Notes under the pieces: generated by a model
Database searches by the model: none
What the model was told of the DNA's origin: nothing
Seen by the model: the letters and a program-made list of their open reading frames with translations, nothing else
Part shown: piece by piece, positions 63,171 to 64,000 of the stretch
Numbering within the stretch: position 1 is the stretch's first letter
Layout of the letters: every line of letters begins with the position of its first letter
Assembly: GCF_001006805.1 (NCBI RefSeq)
Contig: NZ_LN811356.1
Span: forward strand, 344,980-408,979
Direction: 5' to 3'
DNA from: Microvirga massiliensis
Lineage (GTDB): Bacteria; Pseudomonadota; Alphaproteobacteria; Rhizobiales; Beijerinckiaceae
Length of the DNA stretch: 64,000 nt
Translations under genes and position numbers: made by a program

Positions 63171-63976
63171 GCCGAGCTCTCCGGGCCGTGATGACGAGTT
63201 TTCTCGCGGGCCGGCGCTGCAATCCCGGGCTCGTCCGTCAGGCCGGCGAGTACCTCGGCGACGTGACGGACTTCGGTGCGGTGCCCCTCGCGACTGAGCT
63301 TCCCGGCCATGTTCATCAGGCACCCGAGATCGCCGGCGAGCAATGTCCTCGCCCGCGTCTCGACGACGTGATCCGCCTTCGCACTCACGATGGCGTCGGA
63401 AATCTCACCGTATTTTACCGCGAAGGTCCCGCCGAAGCCGCAGCAGACGTCGCTCTCGGCCAACTCCTCCAGGGCAAGTCCCTTGACGCTTGCCAGGAGG
63501 CGACGCGGCTGAGACCGGACGCCGAGTTCGCGCAACCCCGAACAGGAATCGTGATAGGTGACGGTCCCCTCGTAGGTCGCGTCGACGCTCGTCACCCCAA
63601 GGACGTCCACGAGGAAGCTCGTCAGCTCATAGGTCCGCGCCGCGAGGTCATTGGCTCTCGGGAGCCAGTTGGGGTCGTCGGAGAACAGCTCCGGGAAGTG
63701 CACCTTGATCATCCCGGCGCAGGAGCCCGAAGGCGCGACCACGTAGTCGTAGCCTCGGAAATTCTCGATCGTGCGTTCCGCCAGGGCGCGGGTCGTCCCG
63801 CGGTCTCCGGAATTGTAGGCTGGCTGCCCGCAGCAGGTCTGCTCCGGGACCTCAACGACACAACCGGCGTCCTCGAGAAGCTTGACGGCGGCAAAGCCTA
63901 TGGAGGGCCGCATGAGATCGACGAGACAGGTCACGAAAAGCCCGACCCGCGGAGGGCTGCTATCGGTTTTGCTCAC
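63167..63976 (-). CDS. lutA: Lactate utilisation Fe-S oxidoreductase A
   Basis: 269 aa, apparently complete with its start at 63976, 25 bases from the window edge. Two cysteine-rich CCG domains: VPEQTCCGQPAYNSGDRG and DVCCGFGGTFAVKYGEIS, plus SGSCAGMIKVHFPEL and TYHDSCSGLRELGV. These bind the noncubane or 4Fe-4S clusters of the heterodisulfide-reductase-like family. First gene of lutABC on the minus strand; any regulator would lie beyond the right edge. Confidence 0.94.
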   Translation of the reverse strand: MSKTDSSPPRVGLFVTCLVDLMRPSIGFAAVKLLEDAGCVVEVPEQTCCGQPAYNSGDRGTTRALAERTIENFRGYDYVVAPSGSCAGMIKVHFPELFSDDPNWLPRANDLAARTYELTSFLVDVLGVTSVDATYEGTVTYHDSCSGLRELGVRSQPRRLLASVKGLALEELAESDVCCGFGGTFAVKYGEISDAIVSAKADHVVETRARTLLAGDLGCLMNMAGKLSREGHRTEVRHVAEVLAGLTDEPGIAAPAREKTRHHGPESSA

Positions 63977-64000
63977 GGTGCGGATGCCATGGAAGTGTGC

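Overview
The window looks like chromosome of an alphaproteobacterium of the order Hyphomicrobiales, most likely close to Methylobacteriaceae (Methylobacterium/Microvirga type). The pointers are a porin-like outer-membrane protein with the WTGFYIGANLG signature, paired phasins, a PdhS/PleC-like PAS kinase, a GNAT-fused ADP-forming acyl-CoA synthetase, and a dispersed repeat containing GTCATTGCGAACGAAGTG. This placement is inferred from gene content only. No rRNA, tRNA or CRISPR array was seen.

Region 1 (about 1-30.3 kb) is an exopolysaccharide/capsule locus, more AT-rich and with looser gene spacing than the rest. It encodes a beta-helix (pectate-lyase-like) protein, a Wzx-type flippase, an undecaprenyl-phosphate sugar transferase, a divergent RfaH/NusG-like antiterminator, an AsnB-type amidotransferase, eight putative glycosyltransferases, two Wzy/WaaL-type polymerase/ligase membrane proteins, a NodU-type carbamoyltransferase and a Wzc/ExoP-type tyrosine autokinase. 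Together these form a Wzx/Wzy-dependent assembly line: initiation on undecaprenyl phosphate, sugar addition, amidation and carbamoylation, flipping, polymerisation and chain-length control. A decayed IS630 transposase lies inside it, and a 12-base match to the RfaH ops element follows the RfaH-like gene.

Region 2 (30.6-38.1 kb) is a tight, GC-rich nucleotide-sugar operon of eight genes, several joined by 4-base ATGA/GTGA overlaps: acetyltransferase, Gfo/Idh dehydrogenase, DegT aminotransferase, sugar epimerase, second DegT aminotransferase, second acetyltransferase, then gmd and fcl for GDP-L-fucose. It should supply an amino/acetamido sugar and fucose to the polymer of region 1.

Region 3 (38.2-42.5 kb) holds small hypothetical exported or hydrophilic proteins, a secreted caspase-fold protein and an outer-membrane beta-barrel protein.

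Region 4 (43-51 kb) is the most intriguing part: two divergent paralogous six-helix membrane histidine kinases, a single-domain receiver, a receiver-PAS-kinase-receiver hybrid, an OmpW-type barrel and a stand-alone alpha-oxoamine-synthase-family PLP enzyme. The combination resembles the logic of CqsA/CqsS and LqsA/LqsS cell-cell signalling and may be an undescribed signalling system.

Region 5 (51-64 kb) has two phasins, a multi-PAS cytoplasmic histidine kinase, an acyl-CoA dehydrogenase/GNAT-acyl-CoA synthetase pair, bacterioferritin and the lutABC lactate-utilisation operon. Three copies of a REP-like inverted repeat sit in intergenic gaps at 42.6, 51.5 and 60.3 kb.
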